A stretch of DNA of 20,072 nucleotides from JAWLCG01 sp041687295 (GCA_041687295.1 JAWLCG010000040.1:1-20072), one strand, 5' to 3'; shown: positions 1-7,000, counted from the stretch's first letter. A program made the numbers and translations. Notes: generated from the letters alone by a model not told the origin.

Positions 1-20
1 GGCTGGGGCTTGGCGCCGGC

Positions 21-70
21 GATCCAAAGCGGCGATTGCGTCGCCGCACTCCATACGGCCCAGGGGCGCC
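21..70 (-). repeat. GGAG-foot hairpin repeat, copy 1 (family C)
   Basis: This matches 17818-17868 over about 50 bases. On the minus strand it reads GGAG, T, then a 6-bp stem GCGGCG/CGCCGC (29-34 with 42-47). The 7-base loop differs completely between the two copies while the stem is identical. The GGAG directly before the hairpin (49-52) resembles the foot tetranucleotide of REP elements. The conserved flank CTTTGGATC lies on the far side. Confidence 0.7.
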
Positions 71-83
71 CCGCCGCCCTCGC

Positions 84-115
84 TGCCGGGCCTCGCTTCG
101 CTCGACCCGGCCTAC
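84..115 (-). repeat. REP-like hairpin with GTAG foot (family B)
   Basis: Read on the minus strand it starts with GTAG, then a GCCGGG/CCCGGC stem around a loop containing GCGAAGCG. The same GCGAAGCG-type loop and GTAG foot occur in the elements at 4481-4515 and, with one changed base, 9664-9698. The outer stem pair is C-G here and T-A there, a paired change. Confidence 0.65.
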
Positions 116-137
116 ACGTACCCGGCCTACGGGGTTC

Positions 138-1289
138 CTACGGTCCCACGAGGCGGTCGTGTTCGTCGCGGCAGTAGCGGTCGGTCATGCCGGCGATGTA
201 GTCGCAGATCGTGCGGTGCAGACCGTCGGCGTCGAGACGGCGGGCGAAGCGGGCGGGCAGGTCCTCGGGGCGGGCCAGGAAGTGGGCAAACAGCTCGGCG
301 ATGAGCTGCTGGCCCTCGGCGTCCTTGGCCAGGCTGACCGGGTGGACGTAAACCCGCTCGTAGAGGAAACGCTTGAGCTGCTCGAGGCCCTGGGCCACCG
401 GCTCCGTGAAGCCGATCACCTTCTCGGCCGCCCCCTGCACGGCCCGGGGCGAGTCGTAGCGTCCCGCCTCCAGCCGTCGGGCCGACTCGGCCAGCAGGTC
501 CTCGGCCAGCAGCGAGACGATCGAGCGGGTGGCGCGGATCTCCTTGTGGATGGGCCGGGCGTCAGCGGCCTCGGCCTCGGCCCGGGCCCAGGCCGCCTGC
601 CACAGGGTCAGGCCGCCCAACTCGTCGCGGGCGAGCCAGCGGGCCTCCAGGGCGTCGGACAGGTCGGCGGCGGAGTAGGCGATGGCGTCGCAGGTGTCGG
701 TCAGCTGGGCCTCAGCCGAGCCGCTCAGGCCGTCGTCGAACTCGTCGCCCGCCGGCGGGGCGTGGCGGGTCTCGTGTTTGGCCAGGCTCATTCGGACGGC
801 CCGTGTCAGGTTCAGCCCGCGAAAGCCCAGGTAGGGGTGCTCGAGGTAGTCCACCACGCGCAGGCTCTGGCGGTTGTGCTCGAAGTGGCCATGCTCGGCC
901 ATCAGGCGGTCCAGGGCCTCCTCGCCGGCGTGGCCGAAGGGCGGGTGGCCCAGGTCGTGGGCCAGGGCGGCCGCCTCGACGAGGTCCTCGTTGAGCCGCA
1001 GGGCCCGGGCGAGGTTGCGTCCGATTTGGGCGACCTCCAGCGTGTGCGTCAGGCGGGTGCGGAAGTGGTCCCGCTCGTGGGGCACGAAGACCTGCGTCTT
1101 GTAGTCCAGCCGCCGAAAGGCCGAGCAGTGCAGCACGCGGTCGCGGTCGCGCTGGAAGCAGGTGCGGAAGGGGTCCTCCGGCTCGTCGTGGACCCGCCCG
1201 CCGCTGTCGGCCTCGGCCGTAGCGTAGGGCGCCAGCCACCGGCGATGGTGGGCGTCGTAGAGCTCGCGGATGGTGGGGGGGTGGTTGAT
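138..1289 (-). CDS. dgt: dGTPase-like HD-domain triphosphohydrolase, start codon missing or non-standard
   Basis: Deoxyguanosinetriphosphate triphosphohydrolase-like protein, which in this family hydrolyses dNTPs to nucleoside and triphosphate. The conserved N-terminal stretch FRTCFQRDRDRVLHCSAFRR is followed by LTHTLEV and then LAHDLGHPPFGH, the HD metal-binding signature. The first standard start codon is the GTG at 1136, but it falls inside the conserved RDRDRVLHC block. The same frame stays open with family-like sequence (residues IRELYDAHH, then WLAPYA) up to an in-frame TAA at 1293-1295. Between the two there is no ATG, GTG or TTG. The only near-cognate candidate at the expected N-terminus is ATC at 1287-1289, so I place the start there. 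A C7 run at 1275-1281 also allows a sequencing or true frameshift. Family assignment is secure; the start is not. Confidence 0.83.
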   Translation of the reverse strand: MNHPPTIRELYDAHHRRWLAPYATAEADSGGRVHDEPEDPFRTCFQRDRDRVLHCSAFRRLDYKTQVFVPHERDHFRTRLTHTLEVAQIGRNLARALRLNEDLVEAAALAHDLGHPPFGHAGEEALDRLMAEHGHFEHNRQSLRVVDYLEHPYLGFRGLNLTRAVRMSLAKHETRHAPPAGDEFDDGLSGSAEAQLTDTCDAIAYSAADLSDALEARWLARDELGGLTLWQAAWARAEAEAADARPIHKEIRATRSIVSLLAEDLLAESARRLEAGRYDSPRAVQGAAEKVIGFTEPVAQGLEQLKRFLYERVYVHPVSLAKDAEGQQLIAELFAHFLARPEDLPARFARRLDADGLHRTICDYIAGMTDRYCRDEHDRLVGP

Positions 1290-1316
1290 GGGTTAACTCG
1301 TTAACGGGTTAATCGG
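1290..1316 (-). repeat. three tandem 8-bp GTTAAC units at the dgt start
   Basis: On the plus strand the units are GGTTAACT, CGTTAACG and GGTTAATC (1291-1314), phased every 8 bases. They sit exactly where the start codon or ribosome-binding site of the dGTPase gene should be, and they are much richer in A/T than the surroundings. They may be a small expansion or a protein-binding site. Confidence 0.55.
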
Positions 1317-1338
1317 TCAGGGCGCGGACGGTCGGCCC

Positions 1339-1380
1339 GTAGGCTGGGACAGAGCGGCGCCAGCCGCGGCGTCCCACCTT
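1339..1380 (+). repeat. REP-like hairpin with GTAG foot (family B)
   Basis: The element runs GTAGGCTGGGAC, a variable 20-base centre, then GTCCCACCTT. The stem TGGGAC/GTCCCA corresponds to TGGGGC/GCCCCA in the copies at 4481-4567, so an A-T pair replaces a G-C pair with both sides changed. The GTAG foot and CCTT end are conserved. Confidence 0.65.
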
Positions 1381-1425
1381 TGAGGGCGCCACCATTTCCC
1401 TGTCGCACGCGCGGGTGAACCGGGC

Positions 1426-1524
1426 CGCCCGATCGACGGTCCAGCCACGAATGCCCACGGAAGGCATTCCGTGGGCTTGGGCCCGAGGCGCTTCGGGACC
1501 CACAGACGCAATCGCAAGACGGTC
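1426..1524 (-). repeat. 99-nt dispersed repeat, full copy 1 (family A)
   Basis: This is an inverted copy of 19954-20052, same length, with most positions identical. It contains a 10-bp stem and 4-base loop at 1453-1476. On the minus strand the apical pair differs from all other copies: the stem ends ...GGAA/TTCC instead of ...GGAT/ATCC, a paired change. The element abuts and overlaps by one base the stop codon of the HIT gene, so it would lie in the 3' end of that transcript. Confidence 0.8.
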
Positions 1525-2066
1525 TATGCCCTCAGACCCAGTTCGGTCGCGGCGGCGCGCAGTCTATTGTAGACGGCGTCGAGGGCTTTGGGCACGACGC
1601 GGACGTCGCCGACGACGCTCATGAAGTTGGTGTCGCCGGCCCAGCGGGGCACGACGTGCACGTGCAGGTGGCCCGGCAGGCCCGCGCCGGCGCAGTGGCC
1701 GAAGTTGATGCCCACGTTGTAGCCGTCGGGCCTTTCGACTCGGGCCAACAGGTGCTGGCAGTCGCGGACGCCGCGGAGCAGGGCGGTCAGGGCGGCGTCG
1801 TCGAGGTCGTCCAGGCTGGCCACGTGGGCCAGCGGGGCGACCAGCAGGTGCCCCCCGGTGTAGGGGAAGCGGTTCATCACCACGAAGACGGGGTCTCGCC
1901 GGTAGACGACGAGCTGGTCGGCGTCGTCGGCGGGGTTGTCGCGGTAGCGGCACAGGAAACAGTCGTCGCCGCCGTCGCAGAGCGCCTCGATATACTCGCT
2001 GCGCCAGGGGGCCCAGAGGTTGCGGCGACGCTCATGGCTGGAGCATGGGTCATTCATGGCCGGCAT
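1524..2066 (-). CDS. HIT family nucleotide hydrolase/phosphorylase (Ap4A phosphorylase type)
   Basis: 180 residues with the histidine-triad signature HLHVHVV (H133, H135, H137). It has the NLWAPWRSEYI N-terminus, a CFLC zinc-type pair (C36, C39), NRFPY and GHLLVAP, and the late GDTNFM motif. This order matches the actinobacterial-type HIT proteins characterised as Ap4A phosphorylases, which split diadenosine tetraphosphate, so a role in dinucleotide polyphosphate turnover is inferred. No Shine-Dalgarno sequence precedes the first ATG. A second in-frame ATG (2055-2057) lies 7 bases past a TATCAT box, which would suit a leaderless start there. The gene is divergent from the EF-G-like gene, with 241 bases between them. 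Family call is firm; exact substrate is not. Confidence 0.93.
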   Translation of the reverse strand: MPAMNDPCSSHERRRNLWAPWRSEYIEALCDGGDDCFLCRYRDNPADDADQLVVYRRDPVFVVMNRFPYTGGHLLVAPLAHVASLDDLDDAALTALLRGVRDCQHLLARVERPDGYNVGINFGHCAGAGLPGHLHVHVVPRWAGDTNFMSVVGDVRVVPKALDAVYNRLRAAATELGLRA

Positions 2067-2307
2067 GATACCGGGCCGAGGCCCGAGAGTGTAGAGAGTA
2101 GAAAGGAGAAAGGAGACACCCCCCCCGGGCGGCGGGGCCGGAAGGGCCGAAGGGCCGACGCGGGCGGATTTTGCTTGCCGCGGGCGGGGGCGTTTCTATA
2201 TTCAAAGGTTTCCGCATTTCGCGAGGCCCGTGCCGGCGCGGCATGCGTGAGCCGACTGGAGATCAGAGAACCGCAACAACTCGACCCGACAGAATCTGGA
2301 GTTCCCG
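2067..2307. other. divergent promoter region, HIT / EF-G-like
   Basis: It holds a purine-rich direct repeat (AGAAAGGAGAAAGGAG near 2099-2114), a C8 run (2118-2125), a hairpin near the HIT start (GGGCC/GGCCC), and the promoter of the EF-G-like gene at 2175-2202. A small palindrome TGCCG/CGGCA (about 2231-2243) lies in the leader. Confidence 0.5.
2175..2202 (+). promoter_or_regulatory. sigma-70-like promoter for the EF-G-like gene
   Basis: TTGCCG (2175-2180), a 16-base spacer, then TATATT (2197-2202) in an otherwise GC-rich stretch. The predicted start near 2209 gives a leader of about 100 bases. The gene's ribosome-binding site GGAG is at 2297-2300, 7 bases before the ATG. Confidence 0.5.
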
Positions 2308-4350
2308 ATGCCAGCACAACAGCCGCAGGATATCCGCAACATCGTACTTCTGGGCCACGGCGGGGCCGGAAAGACCCTGCTGGCCGAGGCCATGCTTCAC
2401 GCGGCCAAGGCGGTCAACCGGATGGGCAGCATCGAGGACGGCTCCACCGTCATGGACGCCGACTCGCTGGAGAAGGAGCGGCAGCACTCGATCGACCCGT
2501 CGATGGCCTTCGCCGAGCACGCCGGCAAGGAGATCAACATCATCGACGCGCCGGGCTACCCCGACTTCATCGGCGGGGCCATCACGGCCATGTACGGCGC
2601 GGACGTCGCGGTCCTGCTGGTCAGCGCGTCGGCGGGCATCGAGGTCAACACCCGCCGGCTCTTCAAGGCCGCCCAGGACCTGAGCCTGCCGCTCGCCATC
2701 GTCATCAACAAGATCCAGGCGGAGAACGTCGATCTCGCGCAGCTGACGGCGGCGATCAGCGAGATGTTCGGCCCGGCCGTCAAGGCGGTCAACCTGCCGG
2801 TCAACGGCGGTAAGGGCGTGGTCAACTGCTTCCTCAAGGCCGAGGGCGACAGCGATCTCGGCAGCGTCGGCGACGCCCACACCGAGGTCATGGAGTCGAT
2901 CATCGAGGCCGATGAGACCCTGATGGAGGCCTACCTCGGCGGCGAGGAGGTCACGCCCGAGCAGCTCGCGCCGGCCTTCAGCCAGGCGATGATCGAGGGC
3001 ACGGTGATCCCGATGTTCTTCACCGACGCCAAGGCCCAGGTCGGCACGGCCGAGCTGCTCGACGCCGTCGCCCGCTACTTCCCCAGCGCCGCGCAGGTCG
3101 CCCTCCGCCCGCTGCGCAAGGGCGAGGCCGCCGACGCCGAGGAATTCGCCGTCCAAGCCGACCCGGCCAAGAGCTTCGTCGGCCAGGCGTTCAAGGTCAC
3201 CACCGACCCGTTCGTCGGCAAGCTCTCCTGGGTCCGCATCCTGCAGGGCACGGTCACCGGCGACACCACCTACGTCCTGGGCGACGGGCGAAAGAGCACC
3301 AAGGTCGCCCACCTGTTCAAGGTGATGGGCAAGGAGTCCAAGGAGATCAAGCAGGCCGTCGCCGGCGACATCATCGCCCTGGCGAAGGTCGAGGACATCC
3401 AGGCCGGCGACATCCTCCACCACGACAGCGAGGCGCTGTTCGGCCCGTGGGGCCCGTTCCCCACGCCGATGTTCAGCCTGGCCATCGAGCCCAAGAGCCG
3501 CGGCGACGAGCAGAAGATCTCCGAGGCTGTCTCCAAGCTCACCGACGAGGACCCCACCTTCGTCGCCAGCCGAGACGCCCAGACCGGCGAGACCGTCATC
3601 AGCGGCGTCGGCGACCTGCACATCCGCATGATGCTCGAGAAGATGAAGACCCGCTTCAACCTCGAGGTCACCACCAAGCAGCCCACGATTCCCTACCGAG
3701 AGACCATCACCCTCAAGGCCGAGGGCCATCACCGCCACAAGAAGCAGACCGGCGGCGCGGGCCAGTTCGGCGAGGTCTACCTCCGCGTCGAGCCGCTCGA
3801 GCGGGGCTCGGGCTTCGAGTTCGTCGACGACATCTTCGGCGGCGCGATCCCCGGCCAGTACGTGCCGGCCGTCGAGAAGGGCGTCCGCGACGTCCTCAGC
3901 CAGGGCGCCATCGCGGGCTACCCCTTCGTGGACGTCCGCGTGACGGTGTACGACGGCAAGCACCACCCGGTCGACTCGAAGGAAGTCGCCTTCCGCACCG
4001 CGGGCAAGTACGCCTTCATCGACGCCATCGAGAAGGCCAAGCCCGTCCTGCTCGAGCCGATCGTGAACATGGAGATCACCGTCCCCAGCCAGTACATGGG
4101 TGACATCACCGGCGACCTCAACAGCCGGCGAGGCCGCATCCTGGGCATGGACATGTTGCCCGGCGGCATGCAGGTGATCAAGGCCCAGGTGCCCCTTGGC
4201 GAGGTGATGACCTACAACAGCCAGCTCCGCTCGGTCACCGGCGGCCAGGGCTCCTACTCCATGGAGATGAGCCACTACGAGCCAGTCCCCCCGAACGTCC
4301 AGCAGCAGATCGTCGCCGCCGCCGCCAAGCAGAAGGAAGAGCACGAGTAG
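2308..4350 (+). CDS. fusA: elongation factor G-like GTPase (paralog type) with altered G motifs
   Basis: 680 residues with the full EF-G layout: GTPase domain, domain II, and C-terminal domains III-V including HKKQTGGAGQFGEV and the late SMEMSHYEPVP. G1 is GHGGAGKT (16-23). G3 is DAPGYPDF (80-87), with Tyr84 where translating EF-G has His (DTPGH). Switch I reads RQHSI (58-62) instead of RGITI. G4 is NKIQ (134-137) instead of NKxD, with CAG at 2716-2718. DTPGY-type G3 is known in EF-G paralogs (EF-G2-like); the missing G4 aspartate, which normally sets guanine specificity, is odd. It is a monocistronic unit with GGAG ahead of the ATG and a strong hairpin terminator after the stop. Whether it is the cell's translocase or a specialised paralog cannot be told from here. 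Confidence 0.93.
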   Translation: MPAQQPQDIRNIVLLGHGGAGKTLLAEAMLHAAKAVNRMGSIEDGSTVMDADSLEKERQHSIDPSMAFAEHAGKEINIIDAPGYPDFIGGAITAMYGADVAVLLVSASAGIEVNTRRLFKAAQDLSLPLAIVINKIQAENVDLAQLTAAISEMFGPAVKAVNLPVNGGKGVVNCFLKAEGDSDLGSVGDAHTEVMESIIEADETLMEAYLGGEEVTPEQLAPAFSQAMIEGTVIPMFFTDAKAQVGTAELLDAVARYFPSAAQVALRPLRKGEAADAEEFAVQADPAKSFVGQAFKVTTDPFVGKLSWVRILQGTVTGDTTYVLGDGRKSTKVAHLFKVMGKESKEIKQAVAGDIIALAKVEDIQAGDILHHDSEALFGPWGPFPTPMFSLAIEPKSRGDEQKISEAVSKLTDEDPTFVASRDAQTGETVISGVGDLHIRMMLEKMKTRFNLEVTTKQPTIPYRETITLKAEGHHRHKKQTGGAGQFGEVYLRVEPLERGSGFEFVDDIFGGAIPGQYVPAVEKGVRDVLSQGAIAGYPFVDVRVTVYDGKHHPVDSKEVAFRTAGKYAFIDAIEKAKPVLLEPIVNMEITVPSQYMGDITGDLNSRRGRILGMDMLPGGMQVIKAQVPLGEVMTYNSQLRSVTGGQGSYSMEMSHYEPVPPNVQQQIVAAAAKQKEEHE

Positions 4351-4376
4351 CCTTTCTCGCCGTCTGACCGCCATCG

Positions 4377-4414
4377 ACAGGGCGGGCCCCTACCCGGGGC
4401 CCGCCCTGTTCCTT
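4377..4414 (+). terminator. hairpin terminator after the EF-G-like gene
   Basis: A perfect 14-bp stem (4377-4390 with 4396-4409), loop TACCC, followed by TTCCTT. It begins 26 bases after the stop codon. The U-tract is weak but the stem is very stable. Confidence 0.75.
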
Positions 4415-4480
4415 GGGAGCAGCCCCGAAGGGGCGGAAGAGTTTGGCCGGGGGCGCAAGCGGCTGGGGTGGGCACCGGAG

Positions 4481-4567
4481 AAGGTGGGGCTTCGCTTCGC
4501 TGCGCCCCAGCCTACGGCGCGGGCCGTCTTCGTAGGCTGGGGCGCAGCGTAAGCGCAGCCCCACCTT
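4481..4567. repeat. two inverted REP elements (BIME-like pair), GTAG feet facing inward
   Basis: The left arm (4481-4515) and right arm (4532-4567) are near-perfect inverted copies separated by 16 bases. Each arm is itself a hairpin with stem TGGGGC/GCCCCA and a GTAG foot. The left unit plus spacer (4478-4532) is repeated at 9662-9716 with only about three differences. Two REPs in opposite orientation is the layout called BIME in enterobacteria. Confidence 0.8.
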
Positions 4568-4642
4568 TGCCCAGGCCCCCCGGCGGGGGGGGCTCAGGCG
4601 GCCAATCCGGCAATGGCCTGAGCAACGCAGGTCGATTGGCCG

Positions 4643-4648
4643 TACAAT
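4643..4648 (+). promoter_or_regulatory. -10 box for cysE
   Basis: TACAAT lies about 57 bases before the cysE ATG. No good -35 is seen at 16-18 bases upstream, so the promoter is only half supported. The ribosome-binding site AGGAG (4695-4699) lies 5 bases before the ATG. Confidence 0.4.
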
Positions 4649-4704
4649 GAAGACGCAGGGCCCGCCGCCCCGGCCGGCCCATGGGCCCCTGTCCAGGAGA
4701 CGCC

Positions 4705-5655
<951 letters not shown>

Positions 5656-5668
5656 CATGTTCCCCTCC

Positions 5669-5702
5669 TGCCCAAGCCCACGGATTGCCATCCGTGGGCA
5701 TC
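5669..5702 (+). repeat. family A repeat, core hairpin copy 2
   Basis: It has the 10-bp stem GCCCACGGAT/ATCCGTGGGC with loop TGCC (5676-5699), with GCCCAA before it and AT after it. The identical core occurs at 17660-17692 and inside the full element at 19954-20052. The upstream half of the 99-nt element is absent here. It follows the cysE stop by 14 bases. Confidence 0.8.
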
Positions 5703-5783
5703 GGGGCGGGCTGTTGCCGTCGCGGCACAACCTCTTCACAGGGCGGCACGACCACCCGTGTGCGTTCAAGGCCTGAGTTGTCC

Positions 5784-5812
5784 TTGCGACGGCGTCCCCC
5801 GGGCGGTAGACT
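5784..5812 (+). promoter_or_regulatory. sigma-70-like promoter for the 5873 gene
   Basis: TTGCGA (5784-5789), exactly 17 bases, TAGACT (5807-5812). The predicted transcript start near 5819 gives a leader of about 54 bases before the ATG at 5873. This also argues against the upstream ATG at 5825 as the start. Confidence 0.6.
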
Positions 5813-5872
5813 AGCAGATGGATCTTGATGGACCCGGGCCCGCTGGCCCGAGCCCCCGACCTGAGGCGAGGA

Positions 5873-6622
5873 ATGACCAACAGCTACGAAGCCTTTACCG
5901 ACGACTTCTTCCTGAACCTGAGCCTGCAGACGGCCCTGCCGCTGCCGGACAGTCGAGAGACGATTCTCCAGTTCTGCGAGGCCTGCCAGAAAGAGTTCGG
6001 TTCGATGACCACCTTCTACCAGCGCGAGAGCGGCGAGTACGTTCTCGAGGGCGACCGCGACAGCGGCACCTACCCGTGGCTGGAGATCGAAAGCCGCCGG
6101 CTCACCAGCGGGGCGTTCAATCCCCCCGACCTGCACGCCGCCGTCCTCCAGCACCGCTGGATGCTCGAGCGGGCGCCGTACTACCTCGGCGTCTCGCCGC
6201 TGGACGTGGACTGCCTGGACGTGCTGTTCGGCTTCAACCTCGACTTCACGGGCAACCGCGACGCCGTGGTGGCCGAGGCCCTGCTGGCCGGCTCGCCGCT
6301 GGGCTGCCTCAGCGAGGAGGCGGGCCTGCTGCCGCTGAACTTCGAGCCGGGCTTCGTCGTCGCCCTCGACCACGAGTGCTACCTCCAGGCCCGCCTGAGC
6401 GTCGAGACCCGCGGCAACAGCTACCAGGTCCGCACCGGCAGCTACGACGACGAGCCGATCAGCGTCTACTTCACCGTGCGCAGCTACCCCCGCCCGGGCC
6501 AGAAGTTCACCATCCGCGAGGCCTTCGACCGCCAGGTCGAGATGGGCCAAGACCTCATCCAGCGGCTCATCCTGCCGCGAGTCATCCAGCCAATCGCCGC
6601 CACCATCGCGTCGAGCCACTGA
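5873..6622 (+). CDS. protein of unknown function, monocistronic
   Basis: 249 residues, not recognised. It is soluble and acidic, with no signal peptide or membrane segment. The N-terminal part is helical, with aromatic and acidic residues (YEAFTDDFF) and a Cys pair FCEAC near residue 35. The middle contains LGVSPLDVDCLDVLFGFNLDF and a glycine/glutamate stretch. The C-terminal third looks like beta strands (SVYFTVRSY) followed by an amphipathic helix (DRQVEMGQDLIQRLI). The start at 5873 is supported by GGCGAGG just upstream. It has its own promoter and a textbook terminator, so it is expressed alone. It reads as a real, codon-biased gene, probably a conserved lineage-specific protein; no function is proposed. 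Confidence 0.85.
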   Translation: MTNSYEAFTDDFFLNLSLQTALPLPDSRETILQFCEACQKEFGSMTTFYQRESGEYVLEGDRDSGTYPWLEIESRRLTSGAFNPPDLHAAVLQHRWMLERAPYYLGVSPLDVDCLDVLFGFNLDFTGNRDAVVAEALLAGSPLGCLSEEAGLLPLNFEPGFVVALDHECYLQARLSVETRGNSYQVRTGSYDDEPISVYFTVRSYPRPGQKFTIREAFDRQVEMGQDLIQRLILPRVIQPIAATIASSH

Positions 6623-6650
6623 TCCCGCCGCCACAACCTGGTGACACACG

Positions 6651-6683
6651 GAGGACGGGGCCCCCGGGCCCCGTCCTCTTTTT
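6651..6683 (+). terminator. intrinsic terminator of the 5873 gene
   Basis: A perfect 13-bp stem (6651-6663 with 6666-6678) is directly followed by TTTTT (6679-6683), 28 bases after the stop codon. Confidence 0.92.
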
Positions 6684-6816
6684 GTTGGGCGGACGTCACC
6701 CTTTGCCATCCCGGCCTGCGCGAAGCCTACGTCTGGCCCGTCAACTTGCGCACATGTCGACGAGTCTTCATCGGGGACGGGGTCAGCGAGAACGGGCCAG
6801 CTGGCGCCGTAGGCGC

Positions 6817-6861
6817 AAAAAAATGGCGGGCCTGCCGTAGGGGGAGACGACAGGCACCGCC
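6817..6861 (-). terminator. intrinsic terminator of the small RNA
   Basis: Stem GGCGG (6861-6857), a 2-base bulge, CAGG-type inner stem, loop with UCUCCCCCUA, return arm, one A, then T7 (6823-6817). The T-run is on the minus-strand side only, which fixes the orientation. Confidence 0.8.
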
Positions 6862-6967
6862 GTGGCAATCGAATCGGTCGGGGGGAGAACCGATCCGATA
6901 GGGGGTCAAACTTCTCAGTCTCGTCAGGAGCGTTTCCGCTGGGGCTTTCGCTCCTGCCTTTGACTGT
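6817..6967 (-). ncRNA. candidate small RNA with C-rich loops, about 151 nt
   Basis: No ORF explains this stretch, but the minus strand has a complete transcription unit. The promoter is at 6973-7000, the predicted start is near 6967, and the terminator ends in seven Ts at 6823-6817. Between them, hairpin 1 pairs GTCAAA (6964-6959) with TTTGAC (6910-6905), and inside that CAGGAGCG (6956-6949) with CGCTCCTG (6932-6925). Hairpin 2 pairs ATCGGT (6894-6889) with ACCGAT (6878-6873). Hairpin 3 is the terminator stem GGCGG-CCTG/CAGG-CCGCC (6861-6825). The loops of hairpins 2 and 3 both carry UCUCCCCC. A further CCCCC lies in the linker after hairpin 1, and GCCCC in its loop. Unpaired C-rich, anti-Shine-Dalgarno-like segments are typical of trans-acting regulatory RNAs, but the function here is inference. 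I do not recognise it as 6S, SRP, tmRNA or RNase P RNA. Confidence 0.7.
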
Positions 6968-6972
6968 TCGGG

Positions 6973-7000
6973 ATTATACAGGAATCACCTGAGCACGCAA
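6973..7000 (-). promoter_or_regulatory. strong sigma-70-like promoter for the small RNA, with A-tracts upstream
   Basis: On the minus strand: TTGCGT (7000-6995), 16-base spacer, perfect TATAAT (6978-6973). Upstream lie an A7 run (7020-7014) and an A8 run (7034-7027), at about -47 to -53 and -60 to -67, where an UP element or bent DNA would act. The surrounding ~120 bases are strikingly AT-rich for this genome. Confidence 0.75.

Larger units (their letters stand above)
1..137. other. intergenic repeat region downstream of the dGTPase gene
   Basis: No convincing gene is present. The stretch holds a GGAG-foot hairpin repeat (21-70), a GTAG-foot REP-like hairpin (84-115) and a partial second foot plus half stem (120-130, ACCCGGCCTAC). 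These lie just past the stop codon of the leftward dGTPase gene, so the hairpins could form in the 3' end of its transcript. I see no T-tract that would make a standard terminator. Confidence 0.6.
4351..4704. other. non-coding spacer between EF-G-like gene and cysE
   Basis: About 350 bases without a gene. It holds the terminator, a paired REP (4481-4567), a poly-C/poly-G palindrome (GCCCCCC/GGGGGGC type, about 4575-4593), and the cysE promoter and ribosome-binding site. No conserved peptide is visible in any frame. Confidence 0.6.

Noticed and set aside
36..1304. Long plus-strand ORF over the dGTPase gene
   Set aside because: Low-complexity antisense shadow; the minus strand encodes a recognisable HD hydrolase. 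Similar shadows cover the EF-G-like gene (2263-4374) and the surface protein (10280-13243, 13460-15940).
1309..1517. Small ORFs in the dgt/HIT spacer
   Set aside because: They run through REP and family A repeats and have no ribosome-binding site or conserved peptide pattern.
5825..5872. Longer start of the 5873 gene
   Set aside because: The extra 16 residues are proline/arginine-rich, lack a ribosome-binding site, and the ATG at 5825 would lie only a few bases after the predicted transcript start; GGCGAGG precedes 5873.
6713..6734. Possible degenerate REP (GTAGGCTTCGCGC on the minus strand)
   Set aside because: The stem pairs poorly and the GCGAAGCG loop is absent, so it is not counted with family B.
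6825..6894. Riboswitch on the plus strand with GGGGGAGA loops
   Set aside because: The T-run and the TATAAT promoter are on the minus strand, and no known aptamer core could be matched; the plus-strand reading also has no nearby target gene.
6904..6965. Hammerhead-like pieces in the small RNA (CGAAA and CTGACGAG on the minus strand)
   Set aside because: The flanking bases cannot form stem II in any of the three hammerhead arrangements, so the match is chance.
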